Shown here in pieces: positions 14,750 through 22,756 of a DNA stretch of 25,890 nucleotides. The translations under genes and the position numbers were made by a program. The notes below the pieces were generated by a model, which did not search any database, was not told where the DNA came from, and was given only the letters and a program-made list of their open reading frames with translations. The stretch lies in contig CAYMCQ010000059.1 in NCBI GenBank assembly GCA_964389025.1, forward strand, positions 1 to 25,890. The letters are read 5' to 3'. The stretch comes from CAYMCQ01 sp964389025 (GTDB lineage Bacteria; Verrucomicrobiota; Verrucomicrobiia; Limisphaerales; CAYMCQ01). Within the stretch, counting starts at the first letter, position 1, and each line of letters starts with the position of its first letter.

Positions 14750-16120
14750 TCAAGCTCTCGGCCAGAACCGCAGCCAGAAACGCTGCGGAGATTGGATCAA
14801 AATTTCCCGGAGCAATTCCTCCATGCTTGCCGCTTCCGGTTCTTCAAGCCGTCGCGCAAAAATCAGCGTTGCCACAAACACCAACGCAACCGCCGCGTAA
14901 AAAATCGTGAACCTGTTCCAGTCCAACCCGAGCCAGACCGCGTGCCGCGCGCCGACAGCGTCAATGACCAGTCCCCAAAGTATCGGCGCGAGGCCGAGCG
15001 AGACGTTCGCAAGCACAGAGTAGAGCGCGAAGAAATGGTTTCGTCCCATGATAGGAACTATCGCCATTGCCAGGCGATTCTGCGCCATTGAAACCAGCGC
15101 GGCGAGCAAACCCATCAAAAATTGCAGGGCGACAACGAACGAAAGTCTTGCCGGAAAAATTCCTCCGCTCAACGCCGCCCAGCCAATCAAGACCACAAAC
15201 CAGCCTGCAAATGAAAAGGCAAGCACCGGTTTGCTGCCGAGCCGGTCCAAGCGGTGGCCGAGAAACCAAAGACTGCTGAACCCGCCAAGAAATGAAATCG
15301 AGCTGACGAGCAGAATTTCTCCTTCGGACATCCGTGTTTCGGATTTTAGGAACACGACCGTGAACGCCGTCATTCCGCCGTAGGCGATTGACCAGCAGAC
15401 GATCGTGCGCAAAAGTTTTTTGAACGGCGGGTAGCGCATCATTTCAAGCCAGGGCACGCGCATTTTCGAGGCGCGGACTTCCTCTGGGATTTCCACGTCA
15501 GGAATCCGTTTCAAAAAAATCAAGCTCGCCGCGCCCATGATCGCGCTGAATGCAAACAGTGCGGCGAATTGCCTCGGCTGCGGCTCGCCCGCGAGGCACG
15601 CTGCAGAAATCAAAAAAGTCCCGAAGCTGCAAATGTTCTGCACGCCCGCGTCGCGCGCCAGATATTTTCCACGCAACGACGGCGGCACGAGCGCCGTAAT
15701 CCACGGCAACCACGCGCTGCTGGAAATACCGCGAGACAGGTTGAAGCAGAACAACAGCATCAACATCAGACCGAGACGGTTGCTTTCATCCAAAAATTTT
15801 CCCGTAAGCGGCGCAAGCGCCATTGCGAAGACGAACATCACGCGCGTTCCCCAGCCGGCATAGACAAAGCGTTTGAAGCCGACGCGGTTGATGTAGTTCG
15901 CGGCGGGAATCTGAAAAATCACCAGCAGCGGCATCATTCCGGCGATGATGCCGAGCACCGTCGCGCTCGCGCCGAGCGTTTTGGCGTAGAGCACCATCGG
16001 GCTGCTCAGGACGATGGGATACGAAAGCGCGTTGAAGCCGGAGAACAAAAAAGTGTTGTTCAGTCCTTGTGGAAAGACCGCTTTTGTTTCCGGTGAAATT
16101 TTTATTTCGGTTGCGGACAT
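14750..16120 (-). CDS. Major facilitator superfamily transporter
   Basis: A 456-aa membrane protein with about twelve hydrophobic helices in two six-helix halves. The conserved loop between helices 2 and 3 is only partly recognisable (NYINRVGFKRFVY), while the equivalent in the second half is clearer (GHRLDRLGSKPVLAF). The SSAWLPWITALVPPSLRGKYLARD stretch is typical of a large, mostly uncharacterised MFS subgroup. The substrate cannot be read from sequence. The ATG at 16120 is used because a start at 16159 would lie in palindrome copy 2. It lies head-to-tail with the receiver-domain gene and converges with the HbpS-like gene. Confidence 0.88.
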   Translation of the reverse strand: MSATEIKISPETKAVFPQGLNNTFLFSGFNALSYPIVLSSPMVLYAKTLGASATVLGIIAGMMPLLVIFQIPAANYINRVGFKRFVYAGWGTRVMFVFAMALAPLTGKFLDESNRLGLMLMLLFCFNLSRGISSSAWLPWITALVPPSLRGKYLARDAGVQNICSFGTFLISAACLAGEPQPRQFAALFAFSAIMGAASLIFLKRIPDVEIPEEVRASKMRVPWLEMMRYPPFKKLLRTIVCWSIAYGGMTAFTVVFLKSETRMSEGEILLVSSISFLGGFSSLWFLGHRLDRLGSKPVLAFSFAGWFVVLIGWAALSGGIFPARLSFVVALQFLMGLLAALVSMAQNRLAMAIVPIMGRNHFFALYSVLANVSLGLAPILWGLVIDAVGARHAVWLGLDWNRFTIFYAAVALVFVATLIFARRLEEPEAASMEELLREILIQSPQRFWLRFWPRA

Positions 16121-16128
16121 TTTTCGTC

Positions 16129-16193
16129 TGAAGGCGGAGTTCCACGACGCCCTGACCAAAGAATTTTAGGGCATCGTGGAACTCCGCCCTCCG
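16129..16193. repeat. GGAGGGCGGAGTTCCACGAC palindrome, copy 2
   Basis: Same family as 13000-13060. The arms contain GGCGGAGTTCCACGACGCCC with a few mismatches (CTGAAGG for CGGAGGG in the left arm, and a C-to-T transition giving a G-T wobble) around a roughly 14-nt loop. It lies between the receiver-domain gene and the MFS gene, both minus strand, starting immediately after the receiver-domain stop. Confidence 0.9.
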
Positions 16194-16197
16194 AAAA

Positions 16198-16572
16198 TCA
16201 TTCGACTTGCAACGCCTGATCGAGAAGTTGCGCCAGGTGGCCCGTCACTACCGTTTCGCCGACGGACAAAGTCGCGCCGGCTTGCAACGCGGCGGCTTGC
16301 AAATCAGTTTTGTCGTCAGCGCCAAAACTGATGATTGGAAGATGTTTCGTCGCCTGATTCCGTTTCAACCTCGCGATCATTTCGCAGACGTTTCCATTGT
16401 TTGCTTCCAGATCAAGGAGCAGCACCAGCGGTTTTTCGCGCTCGGCGCACTCGGCAAAAAGTTTCGCGTCTGCGATGTGCTGGACGCGGTAGCCGAGATC
16501 TTGGAGCCGGTTCACCAACTGGCTTCCGGGCATGAGTCTCTCGTAAAAAACCAGCGCGAGCGGTTGCGTCAT
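16198..16572 (-). CDS. Degenerate response-regulator receiver domain protein
   Basis: A 124-aa stand-alone receiver-like domain. The predicted phospho-acceptor region is present (PLVLLLDLEANNG, with Asp at the end of the third strand). The N-terminal acidic pair is missing (the first strand reads LALVFYERL), and no conserved Thr/Ser or Lys is evident at the later positions. Phosphorylation is therefore doubtful and a pseudo-receiver role is likely. No output domain follows. The ATG at 16572 is preferred; a GTG at 16590 would add six residues. The gene is divergent from cobA-hemD across 64 bp, so the two could share a control region, but no binding site is visible. Confidence 0.75.
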   Translation of the reverse strand: MTQPLALVFYERLMPGSQLVNRLQDLGYRVQHIADAKLFAECAEREKPLVLLLDLEANNGNVCEMIARLKRNQATKHLPIISFGADDKTDLQAAALQAGATLSVGETVVTGHLAQLLDQALQVE

Positions 16573-16636
16573 GCGCTGACTTTGGAACACGGCGATTCAA
16601 ATTGCAAAAATTTTGTGGCGCGCTGAAAATTCGGGC

Positions 16637-18181
16637 GTGAAACCAAAAGGCATCGTCTATCTCGTCGGCGCAGGGCCGGGCGACGCGGGTCTGCTCACGC
16701 TGCGCGGCGCGGAACTTTTGCAGCGCGCCGACGTGATCGTTTACGACGCGCTCGTCAACCGCGACCTGCTCCGGCTCGCGCGCAACGATGCCGAAATCAT
16801 TTACGCCGGCAAACGCTCGCGCGACCACGCGATTCCACAACTCGCACTGAACCAACTGCTCGTCGGCAAGGCGCGCGAGGGAAAAATTGTCGTGCGACTC
16901 AAAGGCGGCGATCCTTATATTTTTGGACGCGGCGGCGAGGAAGCGTTGGAACTGGCCGAAGCAAACATACCATTCGAAGTCGTGCCGGGAATTTCTTCCA
17001 TCACAGCCGTGCCGAATTACGCCGGCGTTCCTCTGACGCATCGCGACCACGCCTCCAAGCTCACCGTCGTCACCGGCCACGAAGACCCGACGAAGCCGGA
17101 ATCTGCGATTGATTGGGCGGCGGTCGCAAAAACTGACGGCACAAAAGTCATCGTCATGGGCACGGATAAAATTCCCGCCATCGCGGAAAAACTTGTCACC
17201 GCCGGGATGTCTGCGGACACGCCGATCGCGATGGTGAGCTGGGGAACGACTGGCCACCAGCAATCCATTTCCGGCACGCTCGCCACGATTGAAAAAGTCG
17301 CCGCCAAATCAAATATCCATCCGCCCACCGTCGTCATCATCGGCGAAGTCGTGAGGCTGCGCGATAAGTTGAACTGGTTCGAGACGCGCTCGTTGTTCGG
17401 CCAGCGTATCGTCGTCACGCGTTCGCGCCAGCAGGCGAGCCAGCTCACAAAACGTTTGCTCGAACGCAGCGCGGAAGTGCTGGAGATTCCGACCATCAAA
17501 TTTGCCGAGCCGACAGACAGGCAAAACCTAGCCGACGCGTTGCTCGAATTGAATTCCTACGATTGGCTCGTTTTCACGAGTGCGAACGGCGTCACGACGT
17601 TCTTCGATTATTTTTTCAAAGCCTTTGAAGACTTGCGCGACCTCGGCGGCGCGCGCATCGCCGCGGTCGGCCCCGGCACGGCTGCGAAACTGCGCGAGCT
17701 TCACCTGAAGATTGATCTGATGCCCGACGAAGCCACCGCTGCGAAAGTCGCCGCCGCATTTGAAAAATGTCAGACGATTGAAAACCTGAAAATACTTCTG
17801 CTGCGCGCGGAAGTCGCCAACCGCGAGTTGCCGCAAAAACTTTCCGAGCTTGGCGCAATCGTGGACGACGTGGCCTGCTACAAAACTTTGCCCGAGACCG
17901 ACGACCGCACTGGCGCAGCGGTAAAGCTGCTGGAGAGCGGCGCGGATTGGATCGTGTTCGCCAGCAGTTCGAGCGTGGAAAGTTTTCACGCTCGGTTCAA
18001 CCTGCCCACGCTTCAGAAAAAATTTCCGCAAATCAAACTCGCGTCCATCGGCCCGGAAACGAGCAAGGCGATAAAAACTCTTGGCTTGAAACCGACAGTT
18101 GAGGCGAGGGAACACACGATTGAAGGTTTGGTTGCCGTGTTGGAAAAGAATTCCGGAGGGCGAAGTTACACGACGCCCTGA
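16637..18181 (+). CDS. cobA-hemD: Fused uroporphyrinogen-III C-methyltransferase and uroporphyrinogen-III synthase
   Basis: A 514-aa bifunctional tetrapyrrole enzyme. Residues 1-245 or so are the SAM-dependent methyltransferase, with VYLVGAGPGDAGLLTLRG, GDPYIFGRGGEE and EVVPGISS all visible; it makes precorrin-2 for siroheme or cobalamin. From about 255 a HemD domain follows (QRIVVTRSRQQASQLTKRL, later LVFTSANGVTTFF and the final IGPETSKAIKTLGLKP), which closes hydroxymethylbilane to uroporphyrinogen III. The fusion order is common in several phyla. A GTG at 16637 is the best start. The last nine codons and the stop lie in palindrome copy 3, so the native C-terminus after HTIEGLVAVLEKN has been replaced by repeat-encoded residues. 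Confidence 0.94.
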   Translation: MKPKGIVYLVGAGPGDAGLLTLRGAELLQRADVIVYDALVNRDLLRLARNDAEIIYAGKRSRDHAIPQLALNQLLVGKAREGKIVVRLKGGDPYIFGRGGEEALELAEANIPFEVVPGISSITAVPNYAGVPLTHRDHASKLTVVTGHEDPTKPESAIDWAAVAKTDGTKVIVMGTDKIPAIAEKLVTAGMSADTPIAMVSWGTTGHQQSISGTLATIEKVAAKSNIHPPTVVIIGEVVRLRDKLNWFETRSLFGQRIVVTRSRQQASQLTKRLLERSAEVLEIPTIKFAEPTDRQNLADALLELNSYDWLVFTSANGVTTFFDYFFKAFEDLRDLGGARIAAVGPGTAAKLRELHLKIDLMPDEATAAKVAAAFEKCQTIENLKILLLRAEVANRELPQKLSELGAIVDDVACYKTLPETDDRTGAAVKLLESGADWIVFASSSSVESFHARFNLPTLQKKFPQIKLASIGPETSKAIKTLGLKPTVEAREHTIEGLVAVLEKNSGGRSYTTP

Positions 18182-18229
18182 CTCGATTTGAACATTTTTG
18201 ATTTGGGCGTCGTGGAACTCCGCCCTCCG
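18154..18229. repeat. GGAGGGCGGAGTTCCACGAC palindrome, copy 3 (supplies the cobA-hemD stop)
   Basis: Third copy of the family, with 25-base arms, two mismatches and a longer AT-rich loop of about 26 nt. Its left arm encodes the last residues and stop codon of the CobA-HemD fusion. An open frame from 18188 for the next gene is an artefact of the right arm. Confidence 0.92.
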
Positions 18230-18274
18230 AATATTTCATTGGCGACGGTCGCGGGTCGCCGCTACAATTTTTCC

Positions 18275-18697
18275 ATGAGCGAAATCATTTATCCCCGCAG
18301 TCCGCGCGAGATGATGGCGGGCTGGGTTTATCTTCCCCGTTTCATTGACAAGATCCGCCTGCACCTCGCGGGCAAGCTACACGCCGACTATCAGGAGAAT
18401 TTCACGAAAGGTTTCGACGGCAAGTGGCTCGAAACCGCCGGGTTGAGGGCCGACCAATTCATCGAAGCCGTCAAAAGTTCCGTCACCGACGGGCAGGTCT
18501 GCGATTGGGTGTCGAAGAACGTGAAAAAATCCGACGCCGAAAAAAAGGAATTCAACGACTACATTTTGAATCGTGGCCGCGAAGGGGACGAACTCAAGGC
18601 GCGATTGAAGATGCGCAAGGAACAAGCGGGCATGGCCCATCGCGACGACATTCAGACGTTCGTTGATTTCATTGATGCGGACGAGAAACGGATTTAG
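18275..18697 (+). CDS. DUF5069 domain-containing protein
   Basis: A 140-aa soluble protein with the DUF5069 pattern: SPREMMAGWVYLPRFIDKIRLHLAGKL, FTKGFDGKWLETAGL and VSKNVKKSDAEKKEFNDYIL. Function is unknown for the family. The ATG at 18275 is chosen because the longer frame starts inside palindrome copy 3. It is co-directional with cobA-hemD, about 90 bp downstream, and separated from it by the palindrome. It converges with an rtcB-like remnant whose frame overlaps its end. Confidence 0.88.
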   Translation: MSEIIYPRSPREMMAGWVYLPRFIDKIRLHLAGKLHADYQENFTKGFDGKWLETAGLRADQFIEAVKSSVTDGQVCDWVSKNVKKSDAEKKEFNDYILNRGREGDELKARLKMRKEQAGMAHRDDIQTFVDFIDADEKRI

Positions 18698-18785
18698 AAG
18701 TTGCAGTTTGCGGTTCATCACGCGGCCCGCGCCGCGTGGCTTCACCCAGTGGCACGCCGAGACGGAGAAAATCTTTGGTGTTCAT
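18669..18785 (-). pseudogene. 5' remnant of an rtcB-like gene
   Basis: On the minus strand an ATG at 18785 opens MNTKDFLRLGVPLGEATRR, which looks like the N-terminus of RtcB-family RNA ligases. Similarity then stops abruptly at about 18730, and unrelated residues lead to a stop inside the DUF5069 gene. It lies 23 bp behind the gene at 18809-19657 on the same strand, as if rtcB had once followed it in an operon and was deleted. The assignment rests on a short stretch. Confidence 0.45.
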
Positions 18786-18808
18786 GCCGTTTAACAAATC
18801 ATCAAGAC

Positions 18809-19657
18809 TCAATACGGCGCAGCCAGTCGCTGAAACTTCATATCGTTGAAATCATAAAGCAGCTTCTCGCTCAAAAATTTTCCCCGGCCCAATCGTGCCG
18901 CACGGAGCTGGCCTTCAGACGCCCAAACCAGGCGACCGTCCACGAAGTCCGCCCACTCCCATTCGGGGAAGGCTAGCACCGTGTCCGTAGATTCGTGCCG
19001 TAACTCGTGTGCATCCCAATAGCAACCCCGGCCTGGCGGAGCGTCAATTTCGGCGAACGCCAGCTTCCGTAGCAGCCATGACTTGGGCAGCTTCTTCTCA
19101 AACAACGTCGCGCCTTGATATTCATCTTTGCTCATCACCCAACCGTCGCGTTGCAGCCGGTTGTAGTAAACCGTCAGACACTCGCCTCCAAAAAATCCGG
19201 GCGGATGGTAATGCGCGTTCCGACGCACGTCCCTCGCCGCCTTCAACTCCTTATGGCCGTAGCCGTCGTAGCCGTCATTGAGCCAGAATTCCTTGTCCGA
19301 CAGAAACAATCCGCCGCCATGCCAACAATCACCTTTGGCGAACAAGCTCGTTGCTTTCAAATAGGGGACACGCGAAATGGCAGTCCAAGACCCCTTCGTC
19401 TCAGATTCCCAGCGACCGTTCATCGCAAAGTAAATGAAGCGCGAGCCATTCGGAGACAAATCACTGCGGCGTTCATAAACCCGGCCACGCATCCATTGCC
19501 CAAGCTTGAACTTGTCGCGGTCACGATTCCACAACACGGTGCAAACGGACTTTGATGGCCCGCGTCGGATGACGAGGCCAACCTTCGTATCTTTGGCGAG
19601 TAATATATGCAGACGTGCTGGGATTTTTTTGTTCTCCACTGGTGCGCTTAGCTTCAT
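18809..19657 (-). CDS. Conserved-looking hypothetical protein, Trp-rich
   Basis: A 282-aa soluble protein that I do not recognise functionally. It is rich in aromatic residues and Gly (RRGPSKSVCTVLWNRDRDKF, SDLSPNGSRFIYFAMNGRW, GSWTAISRVPYLKATSLF, AKGDCWHGGGLF) and ends LSEKLLYDFNDMKFQRLAAPY. The regular spacing of Asp/Gly/Trp motifs suggests a beta-propeller-like fold, which is a guess. No signal peptide or membrane segment is present. The ATG at 19657 is preferred over a TTG 11 codons upstream. The likely rtcB remnant follows on the same strand, and a short frame at 19754-19918 precedes it. Confidence 0.7.
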   Translation of the reverse strand: MKLSAPVENKKIPARLHILLAKDTKVGLVIRRGPSKSVCTVLWNRDRDKFKLGQWMRGRVYERRSDLSPNGSRFIYFAMNGRWESETKGSWTAISRVPYLKATSLFAKGDCWHGGGLFLSDKEFWLNDGYDGYGHKELKAARDVRRNAHYHPPGFFGGECLTVYYNRLQRDGWVMSKDEYQGATLFEKKLPKSWLLRKLAFAEIDAPPGRGCYWDAHELRHESTDTVLAFPEWEWADFVDGRLVWASEGQLRAARLGRGKFLSEKLLYDFNDMKFQRLAAPY

Positions 19658-19753
19658 AGTTCGAACAGATTGATATAATTTTACTTTCAATTCGAGCGTG
19701 CAAATTCAAGTTATCATGAGAGAGCGAGCTTTGACACTCGTCCTCCCGTTGTT

Positions 19754-19918
19754 TCATTCGTTCAGGAACAGTTTCCATTCCGCGATGCCGTGGGCGTTGC
19801 GGAGGAGCGCCGTCACCGGCAGTTCCTTCGGTGCGTGCGGCACGTTGAGCAGCTTGGAATCTTTAGCCAGTTCTTGTCCAAGTCTGCGAGCATGGACACC
19901 AATTGAAATGGGTGACAT
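19754..19918 (-). CDS. Short frame of 54 codons, small protein or gene relic
   Basis: From an ATG at 19918 the minus strand reads IGVHARRLGQELAKDSKLLN then VPHAPKELPVTALLRNAHGI and AEWKLFLNE before a stop. Composition and pattern look protein-like rather than random, but I recognise no family. It could be a small protein or the C-terminal relic of a larger gene. A 13-bp gap separates its start from the divergent 798-aa gene. Confidence 0.35.
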   Translation of the reverse strand: MSPISIGVHARRLGQELAKDSKLLNVPHAPKELPVTALLRNAHGIAEWKLFLNE

Positions 19919-19930
19919 TCAGCGGCTGGG

Positions 19931-22327
19931 ATGATACAAGTTAAGGCAACCGTGTGGACTAACCTTGATGAAATGAAATCGGCGCGCTCTGACAATGAGC
20001 GGCCGTGGACCGCCGACGCGGCAACGTCGCCGTCACCTGCCGTCCCGCTGGCGGAGGCGCAGTCGTTATCGCTGCCCGAGGCTCCCGCAAAACCTCTTTT
20101 CAGGCACGGCTGGCCGGTTCCTTCAACAATCTGCCCCCACCCTGATGAAGCGCGCGCTTACATTCATTTGCCAGAGTTCGACGCAGCGGTGCTGGAAAAG
20201 GCGCGGGTCATTTCCGGACGATTCCCTTTCGCAGAGGCGGAATACCGGAACTTGCGGGGGAAAGAACAGCGCCCGGAGGAAACTGAAATCCCGCACTTTG
20301 AAAAAGTTTTTCGCATTGCCGCCGGGATCGCGGGCGTTCGCAACGTCAGCGAGCTTCATGACTACGACGAACTCCTCATTCTCACAGCATGGCACTGTGT
20401 GAGGCCGGGAGTGGAAGGTTTTCTCGGTTCTTATCCTAAATCGCTGCTCTGTCCGTTGTCCCACTCCGCGCCGCCAATCGCGTTGAACACTCTCCCGGCA
20501 GCGAAGCGAATGATTTTCGACCGGCGCGCGCCGGTTTACCTGCGCTATCTGCTCTGCGAAAAATTTGGTTTGCGCACTTGTGCCGACATCGAAAACGCCG
20601 ACTTGCGCCACCTGCTCAGGAGCGCTGGCTTCCGCCTCATCCGGTCCAGCGCGGTTCCTGAAGTTGCTTTTGCCGGCATCACGCGGGGCGATGATCCACC
20701 CGCACGGCCATGGAAGCTGACGCTGCGACAGGAGTTGAGCGAAGACCGTGCCGCCAACATGTTGATTCAAGCCGCGCTCTGGCAAATCAAATATGGACTG
20801 CGGCTCGTGACATTCGAGCAGGGCGCGCCCCGCTGGAACATCGGCGCCTTCGAGCGCACGGACTGGGAGGACGCGTTCCTTTCGCTCGGCGTCCGCGTTT
20901 CACCGTCGCTGATGCGCGCGAGCGGGTTGCTTGACTGGCGCGCGGTGCTGGCGCGGTGTCTCGCGCAGATCGGCACCGGCAATCTTCCACCGGAAGTCCT
21001 TGGAAAGGTTTCCGCGCTGGCTCAACGAGTTTGTCACGACAGCCAGCAGGCGATTTGGGAGGTCCTTGACCGTGTCGCCCGCACCGTCATGGAACAGGCG
21101 CGTGCGTCCGAGCCGCAACTTTTCACTGGCGGCGGCGAATTGAATTATGAAACCGCTCGACGCTTTCGCCGTTGGGTGCGACTTTTCGATGAGGTTTCCC
21201 CGAATATTTTGTCCCGGTTTGGAGTGTCGGCTTTCACCGCGCTTCATCGAGTCGCGCCAGAACTTTTCGGCTGGGGCTGCTCGCAAATCAAACCGTGGGA
21301 GCTGGAGCAGGAGCGTGGAAAATGGAACGGGCCGCGAGGCCGCGCTCTTCTGAGAAGCGCCTATGCTTATGCGCTCTACGAAACCGGCCTCGGCTCGATA
21401 GAAACTCAGGAGGAACAAGTCGTCTGGCAATGCACGCTGAAACAATTCTCCGATTGGTCCGCGAGCAAGGCCGAACAAATGATTGCGGCCTATGATTTTT
21501 TGTATGGCATCGCCAGCCGGCATGGCCTGACGCCGTTGCTGAGTCGGGAGATCACGCACACGGCGGCTGTTTCATTGCTCGCGGGCGTAAACTTGCACGA
21601 GAATCTGCCGAGGATTGAGGGATGTTGGGACGTTTGCCTGCGCGCGGCGCTGGAACGTCACGGCGGCAAACTGGAGGTGCGACTGGTGCTGCCGGACTTG
21701 GTGCCGTTGCCGCTGCGACTGCGCAAAGCGGTTTTGTCACCGCTCGCTTACAGTTATCTGCACAAAGAAATCCGCCTTGTCCGGGACTTTGATTTGCGTA
21801 TGGCGCGGGAAAGCCACCGCAAGTTGGAAGAAGTCCCGGGCTGGTGGGACGACGAACGCATCATCGGCACGCCGCTGTTGGAGCGCGTGAACGATCCGGC
21901 AGGCCCGGCCCGTGCGGCGCTCGGTTTGTTGCGTCCCGAGCCGTGGCTGGAACCTCCGGAGCAGAGAATCCGTTTTCGCGCCCTGCACCTGCTTCTCTCC
22001 AAGGGCGCGACGAATCGAACAACGCCGGGCGAGACAGGACTTTCATCCGGGGAAATTCGTGTTTTGCTCCGGCTCGCCATGGAGGCGACATTGGAGCACA
22101 CGAACGTCGCGCACGTCTCTTTTCCGGCCATCCATCGCGGCTTCGAGCGCCTCTTGGCACGGGACGACACTCGCGAAATGCTCGACTCGCTGCTGCTGCA
22201 CATCGGCACGGCCTACGAAACCGAAATCTGGGGGCAAGTCCGCAAGTTCATCGTGCTCGACGTCATCAACGATCTTCTCGCGCTCACCATCCGGAGTTCG
22301 CTGCTGCACATGATGAGTTCGGACTGA
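19931..22327 (+). CDS. Large protein of unknown function (798 aa)
   Basis: A long frame with convincing codon bias and no recognisable domain. The first 55 or so residues are low-complexity (Ala/Pro/Ser-rich) and probably disordered. The rest is mainly helical, with many Arg, Leu and Trp residues. Stretches such as FDRRAPVYLRYLLCEKFGLR, WKLTLRQELSEDRAANMLIQ and LVLPDLVPLPLRLRKAVLSP give no known signature. There is no signal peptide, P-loop, metal motif or transmembrane helix. The ATG at 19931 is used; an ATG at 19973 is also possible. It stands alone with no co-directional close neighbour. Function cannot be proposed from sequence. Confidence 0.75.
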   Translation: MIQVKATVWTNLDEMKSARSDNERPWTADAATSPSPAVPLAEAQSLSLPEAPAKPLFRHGWPVPSTICPHPDEARAYIHLPEFDAAVLEKARVISGRFPFAEAEYRNLRGKEQRPEETEIPHFEKVFRIAAGIAGVRNVSELHDYDELLILTAWHCVRPGVEGFLGSYPKSLLCPLSHSAPPIALNTLPAAKRMIFDRRAPVYLRYLLCEKFGLRTCADIENADLRHLLRSAGFRLIRSSAVPEVAFAGITRGDDPPARPWKLTLRQELSEDRAANMLIQAALWQIKYGLRLVTFEQGAPRWNIGAFERTDWEDAFLSLGVRVSPSLMRASGLLDWRAVLARCLAQIGTGNLPPEVLGKVSALAQRVCHDSQQAIWEVLDRVARTVMEQARASEPQLFTGGGELNYETARRFRRWVRLFDEVSPNILSRFGVSAFTALHRVAPELFGWGCSQIKPWELEQERGKWNGPRGRALLRSAYAYALYETGLGSIETQEEQVVWQCTLKQFSDWSASKAEQMIAAYDFLYGIASRHGLTPLLSREITHTAAVSLLAGVNLHENLPRIEGCWDVCLRAALERHGGKLEVRLVLPDLVPLPLRLRKAVLSPLAYSYLHKEIRLVRDFDLRMARESHRKLEEVPGWWDDERIIGTPLLERVNDPAGPARAALGLLRPEPWLEPPEQRIRFRALHLLLSKGATNRTTPGETGLSSGEIRVLLRLAMEATLEHTNVAHVSFPAIHRGFERLLARDDTREMLDSLLLHIGTAYETEIWGQVRKFIVLDVINDLLALTIRSSLLHMMSSD

Positions 22328-22379
22328 GGGGCGAAAAGTTCGGGGAAATCGGAAAGTTAAAATCGCGTTTGCTTTCGGC

Positions 22380-22568
22380 ATGGATTCTTTCAACCTGTCG
22401 CCGGTGCGCTGCTTCAAAACATTTCTTGTCCTGCAACTCGCGATGGCTTCGTCTGCTTTTGCTCAGGTCGGTGAAAAATTTTTTGGCGAAGCCGAGTTGC
22501 TGGCCGTTGCGAAAAAATTTCAGCACTCGACGGACTTTCGCCACAAGCACGCCAGTCTTTTCCAATAA
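22380..22568 (+). pseudogene. Amidase-like C-terminal remnant, copy 1 (with signal-like start)
   Basis: A 62-codon frame. From about 22473 it reads EKFFGEAELLAVAKKFQHSTDF, which resembles the C-terminal end of amidase-signature enzymes (pattern FGEAxLLxVAxxFQxATDxHR). The first half (FKTFLVLQLAMASSAFA) looks like a signal peptide, so a small secreted protein is an alternative. A related fragment lies at 24063-24158, mostly differing at third codon positions in the shared core, which supports this reading frame. Confidence 0.5.
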
Positions 22569-22655
22569 ACAGCCACAAATCAGGTTCTCCAAGTAACCCT
22601 TAATTGTGCTATGCGCGTCAAAAAAAGCTAATGTAATGCTGTGAATAATTTTTGC

Positions 22656-22685
22656 TTGACAAGAAAGCCTCACAGGTCGTAAAAG
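22656..22685 (+). promoter_or_regulatory. Sigma-70-like promoter candidate for the secreted Cys-rich protein
   Basis: A perfect TTGACA at 22656-22661 lies 18 bp before TAAAAG at 22680-22685, which is a weak -10 match. Between it and the start codon at 22757 a 12-base motif AACGAAAGAAAT occurs twice (22710-22721 and 22742-22753), the second copy ending four bases before the ATG. This region of about 180 bp is more AT-rich than its surroundings. Confidence 0.5.
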
Positions 22686-22756
22686 CAAACCTTCGCCAGT
22701 AAAACAATCAACGAAAGAAATGCTTATTGAGAAAAACCCTTAACGAAAGAAATCCT

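Noticed and set aside
16590..16636. TTG start for cobA-hemD at 16613
   Set aside because: It adds eight residues before the conserved beta strand without homology; the GTG at 16637 starts closer to the usual N-terminus.
22380..22568. Genuine small secreted protein
   Set aside because: Not fully excluded, but its second half matches the amidase-like fragment at 24063-24158 in the same frame, so a remnant is the better explanation.
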